A stretch of 64,000 bases of DNA from Tomocerus qinae. Taxonomy: Eukaryota; Arthropoda; Collembola; Entomobryomorpha; Tomoceridae. The stretch's first letter is position 1, and each line of letters opens with the position of its first letter. A program made the translations under genes and the position numbers. Where the stretch lies: assembly GCA_020055645.1 (NCBI GenBank), contig CM034547.1, positions 29,140,513 to 29,204,512 of the forward strand. Reading direction: 5' to 3'. The notes under the pieces are model-generated. The model was given only the letters and a program-made list of their open reading frames with translations. It had not been told where the DNA came from and did no database searches. Shown here piece by piece: positions 9,094 to 24,033 of the stretch.

Positions 9094-12000
9094 CACTATT
9101 ATTATTGTGAGTATAGTAATAGTTTACTAACCTAAAGAAGCCTATTTAATAATGACTAAAATGTATTTCAAAGTTAAATTTTTGTGTTAACCATTTTGCG
9201 AGCAATTTCTAGGTCAACGTCAACAAGTGCAAGTGTAGCATTTAATGTGATATTTCCCTGAAAATATTACATTCAAAAATACATTACAAAGGTCACATTA
9301 CGCTATCTATGACAAATAATATTAAAGATAATGTGAGTAAATGTGTGAAAGTTGTTATAAGCTATATCAAATGAGACGACTTATCGAGAGTGAAAGTCAA
9401 GTGAAAGTATCTCATACACATGCTAAATACAAAAATAATGCTGATAGCAACTTGAAAATTTACAAGTCTCTCTTCACAAAAATTGGGAAATCAACATTTA
9501 GGATTTCATGTGCATATTTATCATCTTTGTATGTACATTTACATCGTGTTTCGAGTACGGCAAAATCAATAATAAAATAAGGCTATCAAAGCGTAACTCT
9601 TATGTTCTGAAGTCTAGATAATGATGCAATGTGAGATATAGAAGGAATGAGATACATGCAGGCTACCCTCCCACCTCTACTCACCAGACAGCCATTTCAC
9701 GCTCTAACGGTGGGAAATTAACTTTGTGATTGACGTCACGAAAACTTTTTCCGGGAAGGAAATGGACCTTCGTCTTCGTTATACTGTATTCATGCTCCAG
9801 TCATTCGCTGCAAATCATTGAATAGATCCCTATTATTCCTTGAAGGTTCTCCATCTACTATTCCTTGATCTCATGATTATGCTTTCCATCTGCTATAAAA
9901 GCTTCAACTTTTTATGTTCTGTTGTTGCAGTATCTGTTACTACTATCGAATATCTTCACCCTTTATTCTATCACCTCCAAATCCTGGAATAGTAATGGAA
10001 TTAATAGAAATTTTCTACCTTTTCGCCCACCATTAATTTTCTCAATATGTAATCCGTATGCTGCATTGAATAATGTCCACAGATTTGTCCAGAGTAAAAG
10101 CACGAATATCCTAATCCCGGTAGATACATACGTAAATGCTAGTGCTTGTAATCTGGGATATTCAGGAAAATAACCTCATAAATTGAACTCTCTGAAGTGA
10201 GTAGTAATTAGTGAGCACAGGTAATGCATCACCTTTGTTTGCGCTATTGTTATTAATCGGTACTTTGGGTACATTATTTAATTTGATCACATATAAGCAC
10301 AATTAGATCATAATTTGATTGCTTTGTCTTATTTTTGTCTTTGCGACGTTTCAGTTTACCATTTACAGTAACAGTACAATATTTGACGAATATCTTGAAG
10401 TTTGAATGTGTAGTATGAGTTGAGAGAAATTACAATTTGTAATACTATATTTTTAAAATGTTTTTAACTTTGGCATATCATTGTCAATATTTTCTGCTTG
10501 AGTAGTCAAACGGCTCCCATACTAACAGAGTGTAGATTGATCCATGGCTTTGTAAATGGGCATTGCATACATAACATTTAGTTTCCTTTTGTGTATTACT
10601 GGGTCAAATATTATGTATGGAGGAAAATATAAAGTTTTGGTTTGGGGTTTAAAGTCATGGTATGGATTTAGTAGATTTTGTTGGCATGAATTTTCCATCT
10701 AACCAGGTAATTTATGATCTCTCAGTCAAAACGAAACAGTAATAACAAATCCCAAATAGGTAGGAAAATGGATGCAGAGGGAGAATGCATGCTGAACCTC
10801 TATTTCCTTCAGCAAGTCAGAACTTATACATTCATCACAAGAAGCTCTTTGTAACTCCTGTCGCTGTTGTGGTTTGAACAGTTGAACATGCAAACCTAAA
10901 TGCACAGATAAATAAAACCTTTCACAATGTCAACCTAAGAGGTAGCTATGCAAAATATTCCTGTGAAAAGCTACTATAGTTCTCCTTTCTCTATTTATGA
11001 GAGAAAACAATCGTGTCATAAGTTAAATAGCTATATAGCCCTAATACGACATATTCTAATTCATTGTCGAATACGAATCACTTATACATATTAGTCTACG
11101 AAAATTTAGGAATTTATTATCGTTACTACAAACATCTAACTATCAAAACCGAAAGTATGAATAAAACTTTTGTGATATGAACAAAGAACGTGGTCTCAAT
11201 AATTTGCGACTCAATTTCTAAGCGAATGTAGGATTAAATTATTTTTTGCATGCAAAATTGCCTATGTATGAGGTACTAGTAAATATTCATACAATTTAGG
11301 TCTAAATGACAGGTTAGGTTTGGATTTGGAATTATTTGCAGGTTGACATTTGGGTTTGAATGATATCGGTTTAGGTGGTATCTGTATTTATTATCTGTGT
11401 ATGTCAGCATTAAAATTCTAACGCCCCGTGCCATTTGGCTTAAATGAGCTATTTCGCGTGTGGCATTTGCTTCTTTTAGTTTTACGACTTGGTTGAAAAC
11501 AATGTATCTATACACGATATTATAGATACTAATACATAGGTTAATGGAATGTACTATGGAACTATGAGTCTGTATTTGCAAATATTGTCCATAATAGATA
11601 GTAATGGATTAAGCATGGCTGTGTACCTAACTAGGACCTGTCATGCATTTATACTACAAAGATATCTGTCGCTGTGTAATGCCTAGAGAAAGCATTGTGG
11701 TGTGTTAACGTAATGAATGCGGTGGGCGTTGGTGCGAATTTTATTGTTTATTTGGTATTTTGTTGGTCGAATCTCTGAATAGAGAATGCTCACGCTCGAA
11801 GTCATTTCAAATGACAAATCCACACAGAGGAAACAAAGCCTCCCTTTCTCCATTCAGTACACTACAATGATTTTGCACTACAAAGATTGTATATAAGTTC
11901 AAATGATGTTTGTACGGATATAAAATATGTAGGTAGCACTAGCACTTGTGCATATAGCTGGTAAAATAAATAAAATAGCAGTTGCTGGTTGTGAACATGC

Positions 12001-15000
12001 TAACAATAAGGTTTGTCCCGTGTAATGGCTGAACCATGCATTGCACAGAAATGCAATTGAATCCAATGTTGGTAGAGTAAGTGACCGTGTGCCCTCAAAA
12101 TGAGTTCCGCATACCCTAGAACAATTCTCTGACTACTCAACCCAGTCGCTGCTGTTTTAGGTCTACTAATTATGAGCCAGACAACAACGCAAACTATTTA
12201 GTGCATGCAACGACTGAAATTGAATATAAGATGGACTGCTGCTAAGTATTGGATTGAAGTTTTCCTTGCACTGCATGGAAAGTGCATTAAGCAAATTTCA
12301 AGTGATAATACAAAATAAGTTTATTTATACAAGTATGTGCAAATACATACTTCAATAGTTGCATTGCTACAGCACTTTGGAATGTATAAAGTGTTTCTCC
12401 CCAGGCAAATGTTCTTTCTTGAAGGGAGGCTTCAAATCCATGTGGAAATCTCCTGAATAGAAAGGTGTAAATGGCAGGGGTCACCTTTCACTCCAAATGA
12501 TTACAAAGAGAGAAATACTAGAAGTCTAGCAAGAAACTCTGTCTGAAAACTTCTTTGAGATCTTAATGAGTTTTTTGCATGCAAAGCTTGATGTTGAATA
12601 TTTACGGCAGTTTGAGTTGAATGTTTTCCTTTGGTTTCCATTTCCCCCCCAACACTTTACCTATGACTCAAATTCAACTACTAAATGCTACCTTTTCTGT
12701 GGAAACTTTTAACGAATACAGTTTCCGCTTTTATTCATTATTCCACCGACAGTGAACTGTATTCAAATGGTGAAACACGCCATTGGTCTTCCTACACCTG
12801 CTCTAATAAAACTACCAATTTATTTATCCACTCACATTAACTCTGAGTAATTCTTACTGTACTACTACGTCTGTTACAACTGCTCAACAATAACATTATG
12901 TCCCGTCATTGTTAGCACTAGACTATTATTGATTATTTCCTCTAACGTGTCATATAGTATGTAAATGTGGCATGCACACTGTAATTATATTCTATAAATA
13001 ATTTTACTATACCCATTATGCATCATGGGTTTTCCCTGCTGATGCAAGGGGCTGGGAACCTCGTGCATAGAAATTATTCGTTTAGACATGTTTACATGTC
13101 TACGAATTCTTTTACTACTCATATCTTATTTCATGGAAACAGCTATTGATTATTGACAGGGAAAACATTGCAAATTATTATCATTGGGTTTTATTTACAT
13201 ATCCATGAATGTGCAATTCTTAACTTTGTTATCGTCATCTATTCACAGAAATCCCTTAAGGTGTGATTATGAGGATACAAAATTAAAGGATGTTAATGTT
13301 TGGGTAATTTGAAGACAGTTCTAGATGGTAATTGCTACATTATTTAAGATTTTGTAGACTGTTGTCTCACCTTCCATGAGCTTGAGGGGTTATAGTCGTC
13401 GTCGTAAATGTAAAATAGTGAAAGTAGTGTTTATCCCTGGGGAGTGGGAATTACATAATAATGCAAGGTAGCTAAAGGGAGAGATAAAAGTGCATTATAG
13501 ATAGGAGTAGTATAAGTCGGAGGGAAGGTTCTTTATAGCCGTGGTAATTGTAAAATGATTCTCCAATCCTTTGGCGTATTTTACTAGTCCTCTCATCATG
13601 TTCGCCTGATCTGTGCGAACATTGACAATAAAACTGACAAATGGGTTAGAGGTCTACATGATGTACCCTTTAGGTAGACAAGAGTAGGTAGCTAAAGACA
13701 AAGGAGGGAGAGAATGATGTGGTGGGAACTATTGAAGTGACATGGTGAAATGGACCTTTCAGGACTTAAAAAAGAAATAAACACCCTTTTAGGAGCTTTG
13801 TGCTAACTCCATCAAATTTTATGTTCGTGTAGTAGTTGCTTACTTACGACTTATAGACTATGGTCTGCTGGGTCGTGCCCAGCATTACTTTCACTGTGAC
13901 ACGGATTTGGTCCCCTCTTACATGCATTAGTAGGGAAGAACAGGACAGACAAGTGTGAGTCACAGAAAGTATCTTATGGAGTCCCTAACAAGCAATGCAC
14001 TGAGCTCTACGTACCTACACTGCATTGTACAAAGAATGTTCTTGTTTGTACGTACACGGTGTTAAAGATGGTTTTCTTGCGTGTCTCGAGGTCAGAACTT
14101 TGTGGAGACATCGTAAAAAGCTCTCATTTCCTCACTTCTTTCCTAACTAAATAAATAACTTTGTTGGTTGCTTGCTCGGGGCATCACATCAGGATTCACA
14201 GTGACAGCTGCCAGGCCACTATTTCTACCTCTTTTAGCCTCACGGACTACTCACTCTATGGTAAACTTGGCTCTAGTCAACTTCCAATAGGAAAAGGAAA
14301 TGTCCATTTGTGTTTATATTCTTTTTTGCACTCACTTTCTCCTATTTTCTGGCTCTTTCCCACCATACGGCCATGTCACAATAATATCGTGTTTACCACA
14401 TGTTACAATATCCACTCACTTTCGCATGAGAATGAATCTCTTTTCCATGCACACTCATAAAAGTGTAATGTTCATTACATTGCTTTTCCTATGGCTAGTA
14501 ATGAAAGTTTTCATTTAATTTCCCCCAGACTACTACATTAAAATTATGGGAATTTAACTGTTTTCTTCATTAGTGCCTACTATTATGATATGGTTGGTAC
14601 CTTGGAATCGAATGTTCGCATATTCTAGGTACTTAAATATCGCTTAAGATGGAAAAGCCAAAGACAAAGTTATAGCAAATCTTCACATGCAAAATGCCAA
14701 GGATTTCATTTATGAACCTATAAATGGGTAATCTTTATGAATGATAGTCCACAAACAGCGTTAATGACTATTTCTCCAGGCTTTTCAATTTCCGATGCCC
14801 ATTAAAGGCTACTTTTTGATGAGGTGAATTAAGGAGGAAATGAAGGTGGGGTGTGGTAGGTTTCGATTTTGTAGGTTAAAACAATTTTATGTTCTAACTC
14901 CTGTGCGTAAATAAACATGGGAAAATTCTGAAAATATGACGTTGATATTTCTAACAAAATATTGAGGAAATGGATGGTAGAAAAGAGAAAGGACATAAAT

Positions 15001-17400
15001 ATTGATTTGCATGGGAGGAAATAAAAGCAGGTAGATAAATATGTCTCGACAGGGTGAACATAAAATATGGATCTCAATTTAGTTAATGCTCTTCTGTGAA
15101 GTTTTCTGGAGTTGAGTTGATGGTTTTGTTCCTATTGTGTAGAATCTTTACAATGTATCTGTGCGTTTCTCTTGGCGAAAGCGAACTTGTGTCACATCAA
15201 ATTCCAGGTTTTGTTCTCTACTGAATTCAGACAAATAAAGATAATAATGTGTAAATGGTAGAGTGTACATAGTCGAGTGTGATGGTTGGGAGAGCCTCTG
15301 CCAAGTCAAACAAAAAGGTGCAAACATAAAATAGTTGGCAAAAAATGTAAACATTTAAAGCTATTTTTAGGCTACGAAAACATTAAAGGGCAAATCGTTT
15401 GTTGGGATGCGGTAGAATTGGTAAATACGCAGTTAGGAGAAGAAAGGATAATTTTATGAAGCAGTTGTATTTTTAATAGGATTTCCTCTACCTTCTAGAG
15501 GAAATAATAGAAAGGGGGGAAATGAATAAGAAATGAAGTAGAAATTGGTTTAAAAGGATAAGGAATGAAACTGGCCTTTCATATTCATTGAGACATAACT
15601 GAGATACTTATGCAGAAACAGAGGACAGAGTGAAGATGGAATGATGCGATGATGATGATGTTGATGGGGAATCAATAATGGGCAAGTCGAGTCAAGCCAA
15701 AATGTGGGCCAAGTCAAGTCGATCTCACGACATTATTTTTCATGTTGGCTCTTTTCTCTCTCTAAGGGTCTGTCCTATACTGTGTATAGATATATTTCGA
15801 AGGAAGGGAGTGCAGTCGGAGTACACTGACTCAGTTATACAGTTTACGTAATAAGTAGGCACTGAACTGACTAACTGACTGTTGTAAATGTGAGTTGTAG
15901 TATATATTCTGGTGGAAGTTGGTGGAAGGCAAGGGCAGAGCTGAAAGAAAGTAGGAAAAACGTCGAGTCAACTGTCCTAGTACTACTATATACTTGGCTA
16001 AATACTTGTCGTATCTATTGGACTATTTCTCGTAGAGTTGGGAAAGAAAGTATGTTTGTGCGGAGAAAGAGTTTGTAGGTATATGCAATGGAATTGGTGG
16101 GAGTAGTTATAAAATATAAGGTTAGTTGAGTAGAAAGGTTGTGCCTAGCTGTAGACAGTTTAGTTCGAAAGTAGTTTACTACTTACTTTCCCCTTTTGGT
16201 TTCTGATGACATTACTTAGTCTATGACATTATTCGCTGTGTCTTTCCTAAGAGACTGCGAAGAAGACATTTCTCTGTTTAAGTGGATGTCTCCCTTACTC
16301 CCGAATTCCACTACACACTACTACTAATACTACTGAATATCAGGTAGGTATAGCTACTCCTTCTACTTTAATATATTTCAAAGCTTTATGGATAATAATA
16401 TTATCACCTGTACTCTGTACATCTGTGGTCAAAGGGAAACACTGCATTAGTTTGTACAAGGAAGAGATATCTCCGAAATTAGACTTTTTTCTCATCTCCC
16501 CTGGTTTTATAAACAGGTATAGCTCCTTAGTTCTCCTGGGGTGCTTACTTATTATCGTGTGTGCATGGTCTGTCACCGAAAAGATTACTCTATTGTTACG
16601 AAATAAATTCATGCTTTAGTGAAGAGTTTTAAAAAAACTTGGAAGTTTGAAGACGAAGATAGATATCTATCCGTTCTTACTGTACTATATTCTACGTATA
16701 CTATTTATGTACGGGGAATCTTGGATATTTGTATTCACCGTTGTGTTTGAGCTTTTCCTAGAGGATTCAAGAAATCAATTTGACAAGGAGAACATACAAA
16801 TGCATAGAAAGAAAGAAGATCAAACCCAAGTACAACTTACCATACAAAAGAGTCAGGCAAAAGAAAAATGCTTGAAAGCTTCCTACGAGAATATAAACCT
16901 CCGTTGTGGGACAGTATTTATGTATAAATCCCTGATGAAAAATTGAGATCCATTGTGGTAGTCTAGGTAAAACGGGTTGAAAAAAATCAGCGGGTGGCCA
17001 GCACCACACTCTTTTCTTACATAATGTAAAAATGCGACAGATTGCTACCCAAATCGTCTTTCAACAACAAAGAAACTGGCTTACATACAAACAAAATAAA
17101 GTGTGTTAGAATGACAAAACATTTTGATTGTTCAAACACTTGAATGTATCCATTTGTATTTCTCCAAAAATGTCCGTAAAGACATTTTGAGAAATTCGTC
17201 TCTACAGTCTATTCATAAGAAGGGTAGAAAAACTTATACAATTTCTGACTAAATGATTTTATTTACTTCTGTTTCAGAAAGCTAACTACTAGAAGGGTAA
17301 CAGGGAAGAGTATATTTTAGAAAGCAATAAGAAGTAATTTACTCAGAAGGATAAAAAGCAGGGGAATTTAGGAATCCATAGGAATCAATGCATATGGGCG
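9094..17400. other. long AT-rich non-coding stretch
   Basis: Only short unsupported frames occur, including 9341-9580, 11276-11581, 14161-14460, 16340-16612 and 16647-16946. None has a recognisable domain. A short GAT/GATGAT microsatellite lies near 15644-15664, and a small AATGTGATATTT hairpin near 9246-9276. I found no gene or bounded element. Confidence 0.45.
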
Positions 17401-19400
17401 AGAATGGTCCGAGTACCTTGCACACTTCTAAGGCTGTCGGTGGACTTGAAGGTGGGCAATATTGTTGGATGTACATAGTTCTCGTGACAGATTGGAAAAT
17501 AAAGGGAAAAAACGTACTATCGACATTTTGCACGGATGTTTTCGTTTTTCTTCATTTGCTCCCTTGAAAGAAGAAAGGGAGAAATGAAAGGAGTGAAAGT
17601 CACGGAGAAAGTATAGAGAAGTCCCGAAGAACAGAAGAATAGAAAAGTGAGACGAAGGAAAGGCTGGGAATGGGAGATGCCCGAATTGAGGGATATCTGT
17701 ATTTGTAGTAGTATGTCTGTTCGGAGTAGTTTGTGTAGGCCTAGGAAGGAAGGGAGCAGGGAAAGTTGGAGAGTAGAACGGTTGCCTGTGAAAGTTGGCT
17801 TTGCGCATGGGTCGTCTTCTTGTCTTTCTCTCGGATCTCTTCTTTGCCTCAGCTTCCCTGCAAGCTTATATTCTAAGGCTATCATCTCTGACATTATAGG
17901 TGGGTAGGATTTTAGTTACGTTACGTTACATTTCAAGTCTAGATTCATATGTGGAGCAGTGCATTAATACATAGAGCGTGGCATAGCACTTTAGAAAAGG
18001 GACTTTGTATTGTTAGCCAGCCTTGCCTCCTCCACACACAATACTTTCTGCATTACATGCCTTCATTTCAACTGAACATAAGCAAAGGAACTGTGAGTGG
18101 GACATATAAAGGCTCTCTTTTTTGAGTGAAATTCCGCTTCGGACCAACCGACACACCGGGCAAAAAACCAGAGAGAAAATCGAATTCCGAGTACAGTATC
18201 TGCTTTGCCAGAGAGCCGCAAAGCGTTTAAAATCCTCCACTCTCGCTCATCGTCCCGCATTTCGCTTTCAGAACTTGGGTGACAAACAGCGAACACATCC
18301 AATCTAAAGTAAACCGAATATCTAGTCAGGCTTACGTATTCATTGACTTTGATTTCACTTCGCAATGTAAGCAAAATCATCTGTGCTCTCTCGTAGGTGA
18401 AAAATTCGTAGTTGAATTTAATTTACGTACTATATACTGAGGAGTAGAACATTTAGTAGTAGTCGAAAGTCTCTGGAAAATAATTTTTTTGTTGTAAAAC
18501 CACATTGGGAAGTTTGTACACAAAAGTATTGGTAATTTTGTGAGTTGAATAAAATATAGACTGCCTTAACAGCCCGAACGTGCAAATAATATATTTAAAC
18601 CAGGAAACCAAGTGAAATGAATTGAATTGAAGAAGTGTATATAGAAGTTAGCAAGATTACTAAAGTGTATGCGCTCTGCTATACTCTGAGAATTTAGTTG
18701 GGAGTGAGGGAAGAACTTAGCTCAGTAGTGAACTGACTATGAAACTAAACTCTCCATTTCTCTCCAACATTATAAAGTGAAGTGAGAGTGGGGAAATCTT
18801 TTGGAGGAAATTGAGTTGAGATTTTCGTGATCGTGATTTTCAAGTAGACAAGATAGACAACCTTCGTCTGCATTCAGCATAGATTTGTCCAATCCTATCT
18901 CTTAAAGCCAAAAGCTAAGGCAAATCCTAGTCAAACTCAACTAAAGACGTAAACTACGGAAAACTTGTTATTCTTCTATAAGAAGACTTTAACTTTGATT
19001 TCTTCATTGAGCTACGTTCAGCTCGAATTTTTTCTTCCATTTCAGTTTTAAACTGGAGCGAGAGAAAATGGCTTAACTTCTTAAGTATTCCATCTGAATT
19101 TCTCGCACTAAAAGATAGCTGAAGACTACTTACCAGTTTAAGCGAACTTTCGGTCATTTTCATCCTTCGTCTTGTTCTTGTTGGTGAGGATCAGATAAGA
19201 TTAGAGGAGTTCAAGTGGACATCGTACGAACGTGAGCTAATATCTGACTTGTCTGTCTTCTTGTGCACGCGTGTGAAACTCGTGTGGACAGCCCAACGAA
19301 ACTAATACATCAACTACCTCCAACCTCGCTCTCGCTGTTTTCCTCACACGACGAACTGCATCACGAATTGGAGAGGCAAATATTCCAGAAAAATCTAACT
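17401..19400. promoter_or_regulatory. CpG-richer segment, possible promoter/5'-UTR DNA
   Basis: Compared with its neighbours this segment has more C/G and more CpG, notably at 17520-17900, 18120-18300 and 19180-19400. Purine- and pyrimidine-rich tracts give overlapping frames on both strands, which I do not accept as genes. The minus strand near 19400-19134 reads like a 5' leader ending in a short start exon (listed separately). No TATA or proven start was found. Confidence 0.3.
19134..19163 (-). CDS. possible start exon, minus strand
   Basis: An ATG at 19163 opens MKMTESSLKL, followed at once by a consensus donor GTAAGT (19133-19128). Upstream on the minus strand (19164-19400) lies CpG-bearing DNA with no long frame, as in a 5' leader. 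No partner exon could be assigned. A lone GTAAGT after an ATG is common by chance, so this is only a candidate. Confidence 0.15.
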
Positions 19401-21750
19401 TGGCATTTCCAAAATTGAACTAAAGATAAAATTCCCCTGTAACATTACATCAGTAGATCAGATCACATTATTTTCCACTTGACTCGATTCGTCCTTTGCT
19501 ATTTGCTGTCACTCCGAGACGGTCACGTACTGTACTGTGTACCGAGTTCATCATCTATAGTGCAGTCAGTCTCCTTCAGCATCAACGTCTAGACGAATCC
19601 TATTTCATCTTCATCTCTCATGTACTCCTGTCTACCCATCACGACGTAAGTTTGCATTCCATGAGCGAAAATACAAATCAAATTCCAAGTCTCACCGGCT
19701 TTTCTTATTCATCGTGTTCCCAGATTACCTTTTTTGCCACTCGAATCTCAGGCAATCGTAAAATAAAAGTTCTTAAACGCTCTGCTTGCTATCATGGAAT
19801 GAGTGACCAGAACAGGGAAATCCTAGCAGATAATAAATCATTCAAGACATTCCCTCAGCTGTTTTGACTGATTTAACTGTGGGTTTCCAGCTAATGTCTT
19901 TTTCGTCTTTTCTCGTCCACATTCAACGTCTGTCTTGAGCAATTCAGAAAAATACTCCTGTCCAGGAATTCCTTGTACCTAATACATAATTCGACATTAG
20001 TGTCCTTACCCCGTTCTCAGCTGTGAATAAGTAACGAAGAATCGGAAACGACATTGCATTACAGCTAGGTACGGAAAACGTTGTTTAAAAAGACGTATCA
20101 AGCAGACACTAAACTTTTAGACACTATAGGGATTAAGTAAGGGAAATAAGTGAGGACGTAAAATGTTTCGCTCTGCCGCTGTAATACAATACGATGACTA
20201 TTACTATGTGAATCTGATCCGCTTTTTCTCACTACCTTCTCAGCATTTGCCGACAGAGTCAATTTACTCTTTGTGCTACTAAACTTCAAACTGACGACAC
20301 AATCATCCTCGTTTTTGCTGCAGACAAGAGTTGGAAAATAAAAAGGGAGCGAATGAACATGAAGCAGAAAGTAGAACTTATATCCAAGCTACAGACATTA
20401 GAATATAATCGTTGATGCAAGCAAGGTCGCTAGAATTCGCTAAAGCCAGTAGAGCAGAGGAGCAATAAAATGCTAATGTGGTCTGTCACCGTGTAAAACC
20501 CTTGCTTTTCCATCCTGTCGTTTTAAGTACGTTATTTAGTTGTTGCGTTGCAGTACTTAACACTGCCAATGCTCTACTTAATGTATTTATTTACATTGAA
20601 TGTATCTATTGTCTCATTGACTATATGATCTAATCGGCTGACTTTTTGCAAGAATAACCTCGCCCAGTTTCTAAACAAACCCGTTATTGTTGTTGTTGTA
20701 CTGCGGTGAAATAGAAACGAGGAAAAATATAGGAAGCTGATATCAAATCCCAATCCGACTACTGTCTCAGCAAACACAGCACTCAAAGACTTACAATCAA
20801 AAGAAAAACTGGAGAGTCGAATGCTGACATGAAAGCTACTATTAAAGTATGGGAGTAGAAAGAAGAGTCAAATGATATTATTATATGTGGAAGACAGACA
20901 ACTCACTCCGGTTTCATTACTCACTACTGCATTAGATACATACAGACATTTATAGGTTGGTAGGTATAAAGCTAACCTAATATACATACCTTGTATGCGT
21001 AGTGTGGACTCTTTGAAAATATAAAAGGGCCCGTAAACTGGAGAAAAGTAGTGGAATATATATTTATATTCATTCCCTTTGCTCTACTAAGAAAGTTATG
21101 TAAACAGAAAGCACGTTGCGCTGAAAAGTCGAACTGAAACTGAACTATGAATATTGTACAAGGCTAAGTAAAGCCGAGTCGACTGAACTGAGAGGTTTAT
21201 ATCTTTCTCTCTCGCCGCTTTCACATACTACATCGCATTACTTACTTGGTCTGAGCATCTGACTGTTTTGTTTGTACTGAAGAGGGAATAATGCAGAGAC
21301 ATAATATAGCAATCCAGGCCACGATGACAATAACATTACTAGAGTGAGACTGTATATTGAAAAGAGAAGCAAATAAACGGAATAAAATAGTCAAGAGGAA
21401 AAGTGGGACAAGCTAGCACTTTAAATTCGACAGAAAATTTGAAACTGGTTAAGTTGGCAAAGCATTGTAGCCATATACACCGTTTTACATCGCGTGTCTA
21501 TCGAGAAACACAAATGTAAGTCAGTTAAAGTGGGGAGAAGGTTTTCTCGGTGAGTGGGTGAGACACTGAGCTCTACTGAGGGTTGTACTTTGAAAGTAAA
21601 TAGTGATCTTATATTATGTATGTACATTGAGTATAAAAATCGTGAAATCGCATCAGGAATACATTGAGAGGAAAATACATACGTAAGAAAGCATACATAA
21701 TACATCCCTGTATGTATTTCTGTATGTAAAATGTAAAAGTTGATGGGACA
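19401..21750. other. non-coding stretch
   Basis: A 123-residue frame at 19496-19867 has a random-looking composition and no domain. A short (TTG)n run is near 20688-20700. No gene is supported. Confidence 0.4.
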
Positions 21751-21759
21751 GAATGCAAA

Positions 21760-22182
21760 ATGACTGTTGGGATTTGGATTGTGCCTGCCACAACTCCAAC
21801 TGGGAATGTTTATCTGTCCTTTGCCAACAAAGGGAAGAGAGTGAAAGTTATAGCCACAACCAACAGAGCCGAAACATCAGCCACAACAGAGATACACAAC
21901 AGAGTAGAAAAATCTCGTTCCACCACCACTCTCCTCCTCCACCGTGCTAATACCAAGGAAAACAACAACAACAACACTGTTAATACACAAGCTAAGAGAA
22001 ATCGCCGGAGAAAGTCAGTGTACAACAAAGCACCAACAGGCACAATAGGGAAAGTCGTTGACTCCGACAAAGCACAGTGTTCTTCACGCTCTTGTTCTCC
22101 TTCCCTCCACAAAGACTTGCACTCCAACTCACAATCAAAGACAAATCTTGGCAATGGAAATAAAAATAGGGACAGATAGTCG
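21760..22182 (+). other. open frame of doubtful status, Ser/Thr/Asn/Arg-rich
   Basis: A 139-codon frame starts at an ATG, with a second ATG at 21753 in another frame. It reads TVGIWIVPATTPTGNVYLSF and then low-complexity Thr/Asn/Ser/Lys/Arg with an NNNNN run from AAC repeats. The opposite strand is open as well (128 codons, hydrophobic), a sign that base composition rather than selection keeps it open. It could be part of a 5'-UTR exon, a small gene or chance. Confidence 0.2.
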
Positions 22183-22199
22183 AGTGGAAAAATCACTTC

Positions 22200-23870
22200 A
22201 GATTGGAAATATCATCTCTCTTTAGGCCACCACTCCCTCTGCACCCACCAACTCGTCTTTGGCCAGTCTCACTTCCGATTTCCCTCGTGTCCTCAACAAA
22301 TTCTAACTCCGGTTAACTCGACTGCTACGACTACTAGAAGAAACTTAAATTCCCAAGTGTCTCTTGTCTTGTCTCCGATAGCAAACACAAACATCGACAC
22401 TAGGATTAGACTCTTCTAACTTTCGAATCAAGACTCGAATCTTATTATTCCGATATCTCTTCAGGTACGCCGGAGACACAACTAAACAGACTAAACTAAA
22501 TTATAAATATCTAGCGACACTCTCTCTGCAACAGAACAACACTTTGTCTCTTTCTCAAAAATAATTTATTCAACTCGGATTCGTAAAAGAACTCTAAGAA
22601 ACAAAACTATCTGGGCATAAACATTAAGGGACTTTCTCTCACCAATCCGAATATCTCCAAAGCACTGACAACAAAAATATAACGTTGTATTCAGACTTAA
22701 ATTTTATGCTTTCACAACTACCTACTTTCTTATGTATCACAAACTTTTTACTACGTAGACTCTCACCGCACTAAAATTACTCTTCCTATGCAACTCTATA
22801 TTCAAATTTAAATTATCTTGACTATACTTCATGAACTACACTCGCTTACAACCCAGTTTTACATATATTTTTCTATACTAACTCATGTTTCTAGTGACTC
22901 TCTCAAAGTTTCTCGATTGACTCCGCAAACAATTCATTTTACATAGACAAATAAGATACTTTGAAATTCGCCATTTTTTATTGTGAAACGGGCAACCGAA
23001 ACTATTTTCCACACTTTGTCAGAGGACCACCATGAAAAATGGTTCTCGAAGTTTTAGTAAGTGTGTCGCATTTTGCAGGTACGTTCACTTCTGCTATTTT
23101 ATTTATATAAGTTACCTACTCCCTATAAGTTAGTTAGTAGGTGAGACAATATTATTATAGTACCATTATCTATATCAATAGTAAGGCACTTAGAGAGAAA
23201 GGTTTAAGGCTATACTAGATTATGTACCTTCAAGTCCTACATGTTACGTAATGGCCATATTACTTTAAGTGGGGCTACTACTATAAGGTATAAGACTAAA
23301 TGTATGTTTTTAGTACAAGAAGTTGGGAAAGATGAAAATCAGTGCTTTTTAAGTAGGTACTTACGTAGTAGTTGGCCTTGCCTCCATTTATCTATCGTCC
23401 ACTACCACAGTTGGATACTATTCTATAGATTTAACATACATAGCGTAGAAAATGTGTAATGATTACAAATATAATGTGCACATTTTGTAGAGGTTTGAGA
23501 AGGAATGTGAAGAAAGTGGAAGAAAATGGAAGTATGGTAGACCAAATGTATGTAGCAATCTAATATACTATATTATGTGGTAACCACCTACCTACTATAT
23601 TTACAGGATGATATTGGCGGAGAATATTGCCAAAGGCATAAATTTCTTTCTGCCTTTCCCACGTGGAAAGTTTTTCTTGCTAGCATGTCAGACAATTCAT
23701 TGTAGGTTGGAAAAGTTTGCAAAAAACGTTTTAATTCTGAGAAACGTTTTTAGAAAACGAATCAGTAAATCTATTTGTGGAATTTTCTTTAAGATTGATG
23801 GACATGGACTTAATCTCTTAGTGATGATCAAAGTTTTGTCTTAGTTTCTAAACTTAATATCTATTGCTCT
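22200..23870. other. non-coding stretch
   Basis: AT-rich DNA with no supported gene. A frame at 23608-23844 begins just after an acceptor-like TTTACAG (23601-23607) but has no recognisable domain or donor. Confidence 0.4.
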
Positions 23871-23875
23871 TTCAT

Positions 23876-23893
23876 TTAATAACGACTATTAGG
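23876..23893 (-). CDS. candidate small gene, exon 4 (terminal)
   Basis: A strong acceptor (TTTGTTTTTCAG) on the minus strand is followed in phase 0 by codons for PNSRY and a TAA at 23878-23876. Joined to the candidate exon at 24210-24034 it would close the reading frame. At five codons it is the weakest part of the model. Confidence 0.2.
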   Translation of the reverse strand, partial: PNSRY

Positions 23894-24033
23894 CTGAAAA
23901 ACAAATATAATAATAGTACTTGTAGGCATTGTGTATTTATTGGGGTAACGAGAGATTAAATCTGCTTCGATGCGTAAAATTGTGTAGATATATAAGTCTC
24001 ACCCTATAAGAAGATAAATAGAAACTTACTTAC

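Noticed and set aside
17428..17894. Overlapping minus-strand frames of about 125 codons
   Set aside because: Two different frames of the same purine-rich tract are both open, with low-complexity products, so composition is the likely cause.
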